This document shows positions 34,875-43,822 of a stretch of DNA of 64,000 bases, piece by piece. A program made the translations under genes and the position numbers. Within the stretch, counting starts at the first letter, position 1. Each line of letters starts with the position of its first letter. The notes below the pieces were generated by a model. It was not told the DNA's origin. It saw only the letters and a list, made by a program, of their open reading frames with translations, and ran no database searches. Source of the DNA: Chloroflexi bacterium TSY (GTDB taxonomy: Bacteria > Chloroflexota > Anaerolineae > Caldilineales > Caldilineaceae); the NCBI GenBank assembly GCA_019217005.1, contig JAHBNG010000032.1, positions 68,139 to 132,138 of the forward strand, written 5' to 3'.

Positions 34875-35027
34875 AGAGGGTGTTTTAAAAGGTGAGATCA
34901 GTGCCGGTTGAGTAGCCGAAGGCATATCGAAACCAAACGGGTCGACCCGCCAACGCTGGTTTCGATACCGCTTTGCGACTCAACCGGCGTTTGCTCACCC
35001 TTTCGTCAGACTTTTAAAACACCCTCT
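34875..35027. repeat. 153-bp multi-stem palindrome
   Basis: Four nested stems: AGAGGGTGTTTTAAAA with its inverse at 35012-35027; GCCGGTTGAGT (34903) with ACTCAACCGGC (34978); TATCGAAACCA (34925) with TGGTTTCGATA (34957); and a central CGGGTCGACCCG. It is the largest self-complementary structure in the window and has no coding frame. The surrounding gap (34794-35212) contains nothing else I recognise. Confidence 0.75.
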
Positions 35028-35212
35028 CACGTTCCGACCAGAATCTATACAAATTTTGTCACTTAACCCGCAGCCACAGCGCCATATCTATTGACGAATA
35101 GAACGAACAAGAGTAAGTTTGGACTTTGTTGAATGATTTGTCAAGTCGTCAAGTTTTATGATTTCATCGTGACACAAGTTGCATCAATTCGAAACCCATC
35201 TGGAGCATAAAA

Positions 35213-36346
35213 TTGAACACTCACTCTACCTATGAAGCCGTTGTTGTGGGCGGCGGCATTATCGGTGCTTCCGCTGCCTATCATCTGGTCTATGCCGGTG
35301 CAAAGACCTTGCTCGTTGATCGCCGCGACGAAGGGCGCGCCACAAGCGCTGGGGCGGGTATCCTTGCCCCCAAGTCCTCGAATGAACTCCACAATTCCTG
35401 GTCTCTCCTAATGAACCTTGCGTTCGACTACTATCCAGTGTTGGCCGAACGATTGTCAGAGGAAGGTGTAGGTGACACAGGATTTGCCCGTTGTGGCAAG
35501 CTAACTTTAGCCATGTCTGACGAAGAACAAGCTCTATTAGCTCAAATACAAAGCGACTTTGCTGATGATTCTATAGAGGTCACTGATGATCTACCTCACC
35601 TCATCACACCCGAGGACGCACATGGCATGTTTCCAGCGTTGACTCCAGACATTAAAGGCGCTCTCTATTATCCTACAGCCGCGCGGGTAAACGGGCGGCA
35701 AATTGAGGCAGCTCTCTTACAAGCTGCCACACAACGAGGGCTGACGATTTTACCGGCAAGCGCGGATGCACTTGTGCTCGCAAAACAGAAGGTTGTGGGA
35801 ATCCAAAGTCAACAGGAGATCATCTACGGCGGCGCAGTGATTCTAGCTGGAGGGGCGTGGTCTAGCCAATTTGGCCAGCAATTGGGTGTTCAGATTCCCA
35901 TTGAGCCACAGCGCGGTCAAATTGTCCATTTGGAACTACCCAACATTGATACATCAACCTGGCCGATTCTCGACGGGTTTCGTGGTCACTACATTGTCTG
36001 TTGGCCTGGCGGACGAGTTGTTGTCGGAGCCACCCGTGAAACTGATTCTGGCTATGCGGCCTACACGACGGCGAGCGGTATACTGGAGGTATTGCGTGAA
36101 GCATTGCGCGTCGCGCCTGGTTTGGCACAAGCCCGTTTAGTTGAAAGCCGTGTTGGCCTACGCCCAATGTCAATCGACGGTCTACCCATCATCAGCAATC
36201 TTGCCGATAGCCCTGGCGTGACCATCGTAACTGGACATGGTCCAAATGGCTTGCAGCTTGGCCCCTACAGCGGGAAGTTGGCCGCTCAATTGGCGCTTGG
36301 TCAGGAAACCGATATAGAGACGAAAGCATTTGAGTTGGTGCGTTAA
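35213..36346 (+). CDS. FAD-dependent amino-acid oxidase (DAO/glycine oxidase family)
   Basis: A 377-residue flavoprotein. The FAD-binding start YEAVVVGGGIIGASAAYHLVYAGAKTLLVDR is followed by GRATSAGAGILAPKS, the usual amine-oxidase loop. Mid-protein ARVNGRQIEAALLQAATQRG and GAVILAGGAWSSQFGQQLGVQIPIEPQRGQIVH match glycine/D-amino-acid oxidases and ThiO. The C-terminal VGLRPMSIDGLPIISNL and VTGHGPNGLQLGPYSGKLAAQL complete the fold. The start is a TTG with GGAG seven bases before it. Without thi genes nearby a ThiO role is not supported; D-amino-acid or sarcosine oxidation is equally possible. Confidence 0.87.
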   Translation: MNTHSTYEAVVVGGGIIGASAAYHLVYAGAKTLLVDRRDEGRATSAGAGILAPKSSNELHNSWSLLMNLAFDYYPVLAERLSEEGVGDTGFARCGKLTLAMSDEEQALLAQIQSDFADDSIEVTDDLPHLITPEDAHGMFPALTPDIKGALYYPTAARVNGRQIEAALLQAATQRGLTILPASADALVLAKQKVVGIQSQQEIIYGGAVILAGGAWSSQFGQQLGVQIPIEPQRGQIVHLELPNIDTSTWPILDGFRGHYIVCWPGGRVVVGATRETDSGYAAYTTASGILEVLREALRVAPGLAQARLVESRVGLRPMSIDGLPIISNLADSPGVTIVTGHGPNGLQLGPYSGKLAAQLALGQETDIETKAFELVR

Positions 36347-36550
36347 GCCGATCCGATTTTTAAACTATCCACAGATGGATGGGATTGACTGGATTTTTCT
36401 CTTCCTAATCTTGTAAATCTTATTCATCTGTGGATAATTTATTTTTTGGAATCGTCTTAAAGATTATATTGGGACACACTTGGATCTCGATGGTTGACAA
36501 TGAATGGTCAGTTTTACCATGAAGGAATTGACGGAATCGAAGAAGGTTTA
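36347..36550. other. Intergenic inverted repeat with TTATCCACA arms
   Basis: A 12-bp inverted pair TATCCACAGATG (36367) and CATCTGTGGATA (36430). The right arm on the minus strand is a perfect TTATCCACA DnaA-box match, but only two boxes are present and one is imperfect. It is more likely a terminator or a dispersed-repeat scrap between the convergent genes. Confidence 0.35.
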
Positions 36551-37933
36551 TCAGACTAATGCTACATCCAATGCATCCTGTAACGTTCGCACCCCAATGA
36601 CTTCGATGCCAGAAGGCAACGGATCGCCTCCTCTTTTCTGCAGTGCACTGCGAGGAGCGAGCGCACGGGCAAACCCAAGCTTGGTTGCCTCATGCAGGCG
36701 ACGCTGAATCTGTCCCACGCTACGGAGCTCACCACTCAAACCAACTTCACCCACAATGGCCAAATCCGCACTGACTGGGCGGTTGCGGTAGCTGCTGGCA
36801 ATCGCGATGGCAATCGATAGATCGGCGGCTGGTTCGTTGATGCGCATGCCGCCAACTACATTCACAAAAATGTCCTGCTCAGCCAAACGCAACCCAACCC
36901 GTTTGCTCAGAACCGCGGAAAGGAGCAGTAACCGGTTCTGAGCAACACCATTACCTGTCCGTCGCGGCTGACTAAAGGATGTATGGCTGCTGAGTGCCTG
37001 CACCTCTACCAGCAACGGACGGGTTCCCTCCATTGAAACAGCTATTGCGCTGCCGGATGCATTGGGGAGTCGTTCTGCCAAAAACATCTCAGATGGATTT
37101 GTGACTTCTACCATCCCCCGCTCACTCATCTCAAAGATGCCCACTTCGTTGGTGCTCCCGAAGCGGTTTTTGATCGAACGAAGCAGCCGATAGGCGTGAA
37201 AGCGCTCCCCCTCCAACTGTAGCACGGCATCGACCATATGTTCGAGCACGCGTGGACCAGCGATTGACCCTTCTTTTGTAACATGACCAACCATAAAGAG
37301 TGGAATTGCCATCTGCTTGGCCAGCCGCAGCAAGAGGGCCGCGCTGTCACGCACCTGGCTGACCGTCCCCGCTGCACTGGCAACCGCTTCTGTGTAAATG
37401 GCCTGAATCGAATCGACGATTACCAACTTGGGCTTTATGTTCTCGATCTGGTCCAGCACATGTTCGACCACAATTTCAGACAAAACGAATAGGTGCTCGG
37501 ATTCGATACCCAAACGGGCGGCGCGCCGTCGAATCTGATGCGCACTTTCTTCGGCACTGATATAGAGGACAGAGCCAACCTTACTGGCAACTTCGGCCGC
37601 CATCTGGAGTAGCAAAGTCGATTTTCCCACACCTGGGTCGCCCCCCACCAAAACACCCGAACCTGGCACAATTCCACCACCCAAGACGCGGCTCAACTCG
37701 CTCATGCTGAGTTGTAGACGCGGCGCACCATCGACCGGTATTTTCGAGAGCGGCACGGGTTGCGACGAAGGATCGCTGAAAGTGGGCATGGACGTCCGAC
37801 TCTTTTCGGATGTCGGTCTTATTGTCACCTCTTCCAGCGTGTTCCACTCACCACAATCCGGGCACTTGCCCATCCATTTCATCTGGGTGCCGCCACAATC
37901 TGAACAAACATATTGGGTTTTTGTTTTGGCCAT
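36551..37933 (-). CDS. radA: DNA repair protein RadA
   Basis: A 460-residue RadA/Sms, which promotes branch migration in recombination. It has the N-terminal zinc finger (Cys10, Cys13, Cys24, Cys27). The RecA-like domain carries Walker A GGDPGVGKSTLLLQ, Walker B LVIVDSIQAIY, and the RadA-specific LLRSIKNRFGSTNEVG. The C-terminal Lon-protease-like domain (residues 290-460) has NRLLLLSAVLSKRVG, FVNVVGGMRINEPAADLSIAIAIAS and VGEVGLSGELRSV. Full length. An isolated minus-strand gene with no obvious operon partners. Confidence 0.95.
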   Translation of the reverse strand: MAKTKTQYVCSDCGGTQMKWMGKCPDCGEWNTLEEVTIRPTSEKSRTSMPTFSDPSSQPVPLSKIPVDGAPRLQLSMSELSRVLGGGIVPGSGVLVGGDPGVGKSTLLLQMAAEVASKVGSVLYISAEESAHQIRRRAARLGIESEHLFVLSEIVVEHVLDQIENIKPKLVIVDSIQAIYTEAVASAAGTVSQVRDSAALLLRLAKQMAIPLFMVGHVTKEGSIAGPRVLEHMVDAVLQLEGERFHAYRLLRSIKNRFGSTNEVGIFEMSERGMVEVTNPSEMFLAERLPNASGSAIAVSMEGTRPLLVEVQALSSHTSFSQPRRTGNGVAQNRLLLLSAVLSKRVGLRLAEQDIFVNVVGGMRINEPAADLSIAIAIASSYRNRPVSADLAIVGEVGLSGELRSVGQIQRRLHEATKLGFARALAPRSALQKRGGDPLPSGIEVIGVRTLQDALDVALV

Positions 37934-38046
37934 TGGTTTGTGCCTTTTATCGAATCCAAATCTTTAGAACATATGTACGCATATTGTAAACCCAAATTGT
38001 TCGTGCGTCAACCCTGATGAGTCAAATGACCATACACCCTCATCTA

Positions 38047-38137
38047 CCCTAAGTGATTATCTGAAAAGCTCTGTGACGATGCCTTCTCGCTCGAGAAGCT
38101 GGTTGGACTCACAACCACTTTTCGGATGGGCCCTAAA
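38047..38137 (+). repeat. 91-bp REP-like palindrome, copy 3
   Basis: Ends CCCTAAGTGATTATCTGAAA and CTTTTCGGATGGGCCCTAAAG with the same inner TTCTCGCTCGAGAA hairpin as copies 1 and 2. It overlaps the stop codon of the aminotransferase (38133-38135), so the repeat supplies the gene's end and probably its transcript terminator. Confidence 0.75.
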
Positions 38138-39488
38138 GCGATAACTCTTCCTCCAACTGCCCCAATCCCTCATCGAGAATGGCGATTGATTCATCTATCT
38201 CATCGCGGGTGATTGTGAGGGGTGGATAGAAGCGCAGATCATCTCCGTCCACCCAGTTCGCGGCCCCACTGGTACCACTCATGGACAAGCCTTTGTCCAA
38301 CAAAATTTCTCTCATGCGCTTATGAACGCCCATAGACGCCGCAAATGGTTCTTTGCTCGCCTTGTCGCGAACCAATTCAATGCCCATCATCAATCCTTTG
38401 CCCCGAATCTCACCAACACTGGCATATCGGTGCAAAGCATCTACACTAGTCAATAGATGCTCACCCATCTGCCGAACATGCTCTAACAGATTGTTCTCTT
38501 CGATAATGTCCAGCACTTCCAAACCTGCCCGCATCGCCACGGGATTGTTTACATACGTGAATACGTGGGCAAATGCTTCACCCTGTTCGGCAAAGCTGTC
38601 GCGAATCTTTTCCCGCAAAATCACGCCACCTAAGGGAGCATACCCACTGCTAATCCCCTTGGCAAAGACAATCATGTCCGGCACCACATCCCAATGCTCA
38701 ATGGCAAAATAGCGACCGGTCCGACCAAAGCCCGTGATCACCTCGTCAGCAATGAAGAGAACGTCATATTTGTCGCAGATCTCCCGAATACGCGGGAAGT
38801 AGTCGGGAGGTGGACTATCAGCCGCAACGCCAGCCAAAACGACCGGTTCGGTCAAAAAGGCGGCAACATTTTCTGGCCCCACCTGCAAGATCGTTCGCTC
38901 CAATTCATCGGCACAGGTCAGATTACAGCGTCCCTCACAACCCGCAAATGGGCAGCGATAGGGATAGTAGGGTGCAATGTGCGGAAAATCGGGCAACCAC
39001 GGATTAAAAGGTGCACGCAAAGCCGGTGAGCCTGTCAGCGCAAGAGCACCAAGCGTGGCCCCGTGGTAGCTGCGCCAGCGCGAAATAACCTGCTGCTTTT
39101 GCTTGTTGCCCCGCTGCAAATGATATTGACGGGCAAGCTTAATGGCCGTCTCATTCCCTTCGGAACCACCAGACACAAAGTAGACATGGTTGAGGTCACC
39201 CGGGGCCAGAGCGGCAATACGTTCGGCCAATTCCAAAGCAGGTTGGTTGGTGAAAAATTGGGAAAAACAGTAAGCCAGTGTCTTGGCTTGCTCGGCCATT
39301 GCCTCCACAATCCGTTCGTATCCATGGCCCAACGTCACGTTCCCCGCACCAGAGGTTCCATCAATATAGCGCTTTCCTTGATCATCAAAGAGGTAAATTC
39401 CTTCACCTCGCGTAATGACCGAATAACTCTCTCGTAAATCGCGCTGGAACAACGCATCCTTCTTGGTTGAATCTGAATTTTGGTTCAT
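38133..39488 (-). CDS. Class III aminotransferase (PLP-dependent)
   Basis: A 451-residue fold-type I aminotransferase. FDDQGKRYIDGTSGAGNVTLGHGYERIVEAM is the usual substrate-side start and YFVSGGSEGNETAIKLARQYH holds the PLP phosphate site. The middle has ISRWRSYHGATLGALALTG, then FIADEVITGFGRTGRYFA with the PLP-ring Asp, and the Schiff-base Lys in VFAKGISSGYAPLGG (about residue 289). Relatives include beta-alanine/pyruvate and omega-amino-acid transaminases. An insert PYYPYRCPFAGCEGRCNLTCADEL with four Cys is unusual and may bind metal. Confidence 0.9.
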   Translation of the reverse strand: MNQNSDSTKKDALFQRDLRESYSVITRGEGIYLFDDQGKRYIDGTSGAGNVTLGHGYERIVEAMAEQAKTLAYCFSQFFTNQPALELAERIAALAPGDLNHVYFVSGGSEGNETAIKLARQYHLQRGNKQKQQVISRWRSYHGATLGALALTGSPALRAPFNPWLPDFPHIAPYYPYRCPFAGCEGRCNLTCADELERTILQVGPENVAAFLTEPVVLAGVAADSPPPDYFPRIREICDKYDVLFIADEVITGFGRTGRYFAIEHWDVVPDMIVFAKGISSGYAPLGGVILREKIRDSFAEQGEAFAHVFTYVNNPVAMRAGLEVLDIIEENNLLEHVRQMGEHLLTSVDALHRYASVGEIRGKGLMMGIELVRDKASKEPFAASMGVHKRMREILLDKGLSMSGTSGAANWVDGDDLRFYPPLTITRDEIDESIAILDEGLGQLEEELSL

Positions 39489-39581
39489 ATCGATGTTTCC
39501 TTTGATTATTAAACGCGAGGAAATTGCACTGTTGAATAGGGAACTGTGAGGAGAGTCAAACAGTCAATACATATATCTAGA

Positions 39582-40655
39582 TTATGTTCTTTCTAAAATC
39601 GTTCCCTCAATCCCATGAGAACCGTCTGGATACCCATAGTAATAGACCGCCAGAACGCGACCATCATTCAATTCAACTGCCCAAGGATAGCCACAGTCGA
39701 CATCGACCGAATCGGCGCGGATGACCAAATCCTGGGCAGTATCCAGATCCGTTCCCTCTGGATCGAGAACACGTGCCATACATCCCTGCTGACTAGCCCA
39801 ACGGGTGCCGACCGTCATCAAGATGCACCCGTCCCGAAGACCAAGCAAGTGGCCTGGACAACCTCGGATCGTTGTATACCGCCACTGTGACCATGAAAAA
39901 CCATCATCATCCGAGGTCACTAAGGCCAAACAGTTATCACGACCCGGTTGGCGTGGATGACAGCGATAGAGTACCAGAATTCGCCCGCTTGGGGTCTGAT
40001 AAATCGTTGGCTCGCTAAAGTGAGCGATGGGATCCTCGGCCAAACGACCGCCGTAACTCCAATTTTCACCACCATCGGTTGATTCCCAGCACATACCAAA
40101 GTAGGGTTGTCCTCCATTGGATTGGGCCGTTGCCTTGCCAGGCAACAGGAACTGTCCATCTGGCAGGACAAGCAGGCCACTACGACAAACGCCAGAATGC
40201 TCGGCTGGCGCACCCCAAACGCCATCAGGATATGGGGAAAACCGCCGGGGCTCAGTCCAGGTTACCCCATGATCATGGGAACGGATCCAAAAAGGAATGC
40301 CAGGTTGTGAAGTCCAGGTTGTGCAATGGCGATCCTGACTCTGTGGCACCAATTCCACCGTGGAAGCATGTAGATAGAGAGAGCCATCAGGCAAGGTATG
40401 GGTGCCGAAATCCAGAACACCTCCCAACGGATCTGTGGTAACAAGAGTTGATTTACTCCAGCTCTGGCCCTCATCTTGTGAACGACAGGCGCGCACATCA
40501 AAGAGAGGATGAGCGTGGTGGCTGTTCCCGACATCGGGCGAACGATGAAAATGGACGAGGAGATCGCCGTTGGCTGCACGAACAACGGTGGGGTGGGCCG
40601 CATACCAGCCGGTCTCTCGGTAGATGGTTAGATGGTGGGCGACGCGGTAGCTCAT
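39582..40655 (-). CDS. Sialidase-fold BNR/Asp-box exo-glycosidase
   Basis: A 357-residue protein with a six-bladed sialidase-type propeller. Asp boxes are visible as CRSQDEGQSWSKS, WESTDGGENWSYG and VTSDDDGFSWSQW. HPTVVRAANGDLLVHFH and SEPTIYQTPSGRILVLYRCH are typical blade starts. There is no signal peptide, so it acts inside the cell on imported material, or is not a sialidase in the strict sense. Many environmental relatives act on other acidic sugars. It follows the sulfotransferase gene by 8 bp. Confidence 0.82.
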   Translation of the reverse strand: MSYRVAHHLTIYRETGWYAAHPTVVRAANGDLLVHFHRSPDVGNSHHAHPLFDVRACRSQDEGQSWSKSTLVTTDPLGGVLDFGTHTLPDGSLYLHASTVELVPQSQDRHCTTWTSQPGIPFWIRSHDHGVTWTEPRRFSPYPDGVWGAPAEHSGVCRSGLLVLPDGQFLLPGKATAQSNGGQPYFGMCWESTDGGENWSYGGRLAEDPIAHFSEPTIYQTPSGRILVLYRCHPRQPGRDNCLALVTSDDDGFSWSQWRYTTIRGCPGHLLGLRDGCILMTVGTRWASQQGCMARVLDPEGTDLDTAQDLVIRADSVDVDCGYPWAVELNDGRVLAVYYYGYPDGSHGIEGTILERT

Positions 40656-40663
40656 GGGTTAGC

Positions 40664-41245
40664 TTATCGTTGTAACGATCTATTGGGTATTGTGGGCGCG
40701 CCGCTATCATATCGTTTGTAGCCGAAATACGCAAAGTCTTCTTGTGCACCTTGCCAGACCAACTTTTCATCGCCCTCCGCCATAATTTCAAAAAAATTGC
40801 CTTGAGGTCGATAGCCACCCGCGTTCAAATGGGGAAGGAGCGGCACATTGTTTGGGTCCACAAAGGGGAGTTCTTGCAGGCACTGCGGTAGATGCTCGAA
40901 GTATAGGATCTGCGAGACCCCAGACCATTCCACAAAATCTTTTTGGCTGACCGGCTCATCCGGTTCTGGTACCCACTGACACACGGCTTCTGCGTAACTT
41001 TGTGGCTTTTGATAGTTTTCTGGTTTGATCACAGGCTCAAAATACCAGCCACTAGCTTGGATCTCGTAGGGGTTTCGGATGACAGTAAAGATCAGAAAGT
41101 CTTTGCATTCATCAGGCACTTTCCACTCATGGTGTGCGCCATACCATTCACCTTGGAAATAGTCGACCAACCACTGCGACATAGACTTGGAGCCAGTACG
41201 CGGGATAGCGATGTATACATATTTGAGTGCATTTGAGATAATCAT
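40664..41245 (-). CDS. Sulfotransferase-family protein
   Basis: A 193-residue PAPS-dependent sulfotransferase-like protein. The 5'-phosphosulfate loop is YVYIAIPRTGSKSMSQWL near residue 14. FLIFTVIRNPYEIQASGWYF near residue 55 is the 3'-phosphate-binding Arg-Asn-Pro segment. LPLL-like NVPLLPHLN and a C-terminal tyrosine-rich tail follow. It is short for the family but has both cofactor motifs. Its setting next to a sialidase-like and other sugar-active genes suggests carbohydrate sulfation. Confidence 0.8.
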   Translation of the reverse strand: MIISNALKYVYIAIPRTGSKSMSQWLVDYFQGEWYGAHHEWKVPDECKDFLIFTVIRNPYEIQASGWYFEPVIKPENYQKPQSYAEAVCQWVPEPDEPVSQKDFVEWSGVSQILYFEHLPQCLQELPFVDPNNVPLLPHLNAGGYRPQGNFFEIMAEGDEKLVWQGAQEDFAYFGYKRYDSGAPTIPNRSLQR

Positions 41246-41293
41246 GATTCCCCTCCACTACGATTCAGTAGAGTGGAGCGGGGGCTAACCGCA

Positions 41294-43280
41294 CTATCTA
41301 TCCCAGGGAAAGGCACAGGTTGGGGAATTGGCGTAGCGCGCCATTTGGATTACCAGGCGACTGCCGCAGCCCGGCGCCAGACGAACCGTGAAGTGATCTC
41401 TGTCCAGTTCCCTGGTCTGCCCACTCTGGGTGACACGCAGAAATTGGTGTTCCGCATACGCGCCGGCCTGAACGACGACCGTGCGGGGCATCACTTGATC
41501 GGTATTGACCAGCTGCACGGTTACATTGTCGTCTGTCATGGACTCAACCAGCGCGCCGACATCTTCGGGCATGCCGGCGCGCCGGTTATCCGGATCGAAG
41601 TAGCGCAAGCGACAATGGAGTGGGAAGCCCAAACGCTCGGTGGGGAGACCGCCCAGCATCAACTCAGTCAGGCGGCTGACCAGGGCCGGGTTGGTGCCGT
41701 TCATATCGTCGGACATGCGCATGTCCGGCGCAGTGTTGTCCTCCCGAAAACGGCCCACTCGATCCCGAACTTCATCGAGATCGGCCTGTAGGGCTTTTGC
41801 CGGATAATCCGGATTTTGGCCTTCCAAAAAACGCACCCAATCATGATCTGCCACCCGGGCCAGATCGGCACCTCTGTCCATGGACCAGAAATAGACCTCC
41901 AACGCGCCGATGTTAAACGGCTCCGTCGTATAATCGTACCAGCCCTCATCGCCGTACATGTGGGGATAAAGGGTCTGCCCATCCTGTTCGATGGCATTGT
42001 CATTGACCGCGTCAATGACGCCCCGCCAGGTGTCCACATAGCGCTGATCGCCGGTCATGAGCAGCCCGTTGCCAAAGCCATAGTGAACCCGGTGTAGAAA
42101 GTAGGGCCGGTGGGCCAGAGCGCCAGTCTGAGGCACGACCACGGTGAATCCCCAACCATAGACGCCGCCGTACCATTTGCCGTCGCAGGCACCGCCAATG
42201 CTGCCATCCAGGCCGATATTGGTGGGAACGATGCCGTTGTTGGCCTCGGTGCGCTCCACCCAGGCATCGATGTAATCCATGAGCCACTCCCGATATTGTT
42301 CATCGCCAGATAACATATACGCGTTAAACGCCAGGGTGGTGGTGGAGAGATTGAGAGGATGATCGCCCACCACATCATTGTAGTCTCAGTAGATCCAAAT
42401 TTGGCGTTTTTGGCTATTTTCAGTCGAGATTGCAGGGATTTTGGAGTCATTTATTCAGATTTCGGTTACAGAAAACAACCTATTTCATATCTGAAAATCG
42501 CCCAAATCTAACGCAAAAACTAGATATCGACCGGCAAATTTGTATTTATGTCAACTGTTTAGCCAGAATTCTCTCTCAAAACCTGAAATTTGGATCTACT
42601 GAGTCTTCAAAGTGGGCCACCATTTCGGCATAGGTCCGTTCGCCGTGCCCGGGTTTGAATCGCCCCTCGATCTCGATTGAATCCCCGGCCCAGTCCAGCC
42701 CGGTTGACTTGCGCATCAAGGGGCCGCGGCTGCCGTTAAACATGCTGCGGATCACACGGTGTTCCGGGTCATAGTTGTCGGCTTGGGGGTCCGTGCCCAT
42801 ATAGAAGCCAGCAAAGCGTTCCATGCGTTGGCGGGCGGCCCGGTTGTAGGGGTCTGACAGTGGCTGCAAAAAGAAGACCGAAAAACCTTCGCCGTTGTGC
42901 ATCCAGTCGAACATGACTGGAAACTCTTTGTAGTACATGCCATCGGTCGCAAATGGCACTTCTACGGTCTTGGCCTCGGTATATTGGGCGAGATGACCTT
43001 CCCAGCCCTGTTTGTACAGGTCAAGAATCAAGTCGGGTCCACCTAGCGCGTGGAGAACGGTCCAGCCCGCCAGGTTTTCGGCTGCGTCGTCCGGCCCATC
43101 ATCGCCGCCCCAACGGGGAACGCAGAGCAGATAGCCCCGTTCGTCGAAGTACTTGGCGTAGTACTCTTCAATGGCTGCGGTCTGGTTGCGGATCAATTCC
43201 CATTCCAGCAAGGCCCAGTAGGGCGGTGGTGTTGGGCTATCGATGGATATGCTTGGTGTGCAGTTATTTCGTTCTGCCAT
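41294..43280 (-). pseudogene. Alpha/alpha-barrel-like enzyme, split by MITE copy C
   Basis: The N-terminal half (43280 to 42603) reads WALLEWELIRNQTAAIEEYYAKYFDERG and VMFDWMHNGEGFSVFFLQPL. The C-terminal half (42384 to 41294) reads VVGDHPLNLSTTTLAFNAYML, IGLDGSIGGACDGKWYGGVYGWGF and a final beta domain. Helical, aromatic-rich repeats point to an (alpha/alpha)6 barrel of the glycosidase or lyase kind, but no family is recognised. Removing the 215-bp MITE and one 5-bp target copy restores AHFED-YNDVVGDHP in frame. That would give about 588 residues. As it stands the first half ends a few codons into the MITE. Confidence 0.75.
42387..42601 (+). repeat. 215-bp MITE, copy C, inside a gene
   Basis: Full-length element with both CAGTAGATCCAAATTT ends. 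It is flanked by a perfect 5-bp duplication AGTCT (42382-42386 and 42602-42606), the clearest target duplication in the family. Confidence 0.9.
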
Positions 43281-43304
43281 GATCCTTTGCGTCCTATGTA
43301 CCAC

Positions 43305-43410
43305 AAAGTGTGTTGTAGTGCGGTTGTGTTGAAAACAGTAGTTCTCCTTGCGCCTACCAGACGAATCAAACTACTGTTCTCGGATAGGGCTCACTTTAGG
43401 AAAAAGCAAG
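43305..43410. repeat. Short intergenic palindrome
   Basis: GAAAACAGTAGTTCTC pairs with the inverted AACTACTGTTCTC about 35 bases on, and a CGGATAGGGCTCACTTTAGG tail recalls the REP-like family ends. No gene is present. Confidence 0.4.
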
Positions 43411-43728
43411 TTATTCCTGTTCTGCCTCCTTTGCTAGAATAACCATATAACGCATGGGGGATGAGCTATAGTTGACCAATCCATGCAGCTTTCTTGGATC
43501 AAAAACTGTCACCTCATTTGTTTGTAAGGTATAACTCTCGCCATCGATCTCTAAGGTGCCTTCGCCTTCCAACATATAGAAAGCTTCCAAACCGCCGTGC
43601 CTGTGGGGCGGATGAGAGCGCTGACCGGGTCCAACTTCCGAGATATGAACATGGAGTGGCTCGCCTTGCAAATCTGCATCCAATAAACACCGTGCAATCC
43701 CCTTTACCTGATGGTCCAAAAACTTCAT
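43411..43728 (-). CDS. Cupin-domain protein
   Basis: A 105-residue single-domain cupin. Motif 1 is SEVGPGQRSHPPHRHGGLEAFYMLEGEGTLEIDG, with two His and a Glu for metal binding. Motif 2 is VFDPRKLHGLVNYS with the second His. Such proteins bind small molecules or isomerise or oxidise sugar-like ligands; this one is too generic to assign. It lies downstream of the Gfo/Idh gene in a minus-strand run of sugar-active genes. Confidence 0.82.
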   Translation of the reverse strand: MKFLDHQVKGIARCLLDADLQGEPLHVHISEVGPGQRSHPPHRHGGLEAFYMLEGEGTLEIDGESYTLQTNEVTVFDPRKLHGLVNYSSSPMRYMVILAKEAEQE

Positions 43729-43822
43729 GTAATGTCTCCTGAATTGGTTGGTTTGTTGGATGGTCAGTTAGTTTACCTATGTGATGGTAAAGCACTAACG
43801 GATTCAACACAAACAAACTATT

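Noticed and set aside
36367..36441. TTATCCACA boxes suggesting a replication origin
   Set aside because: Only one perfect and one imperfect box, arranged as an inverted pair between two gene ends; no dnaA, dnaN or AT-rich unwinding region nearby.
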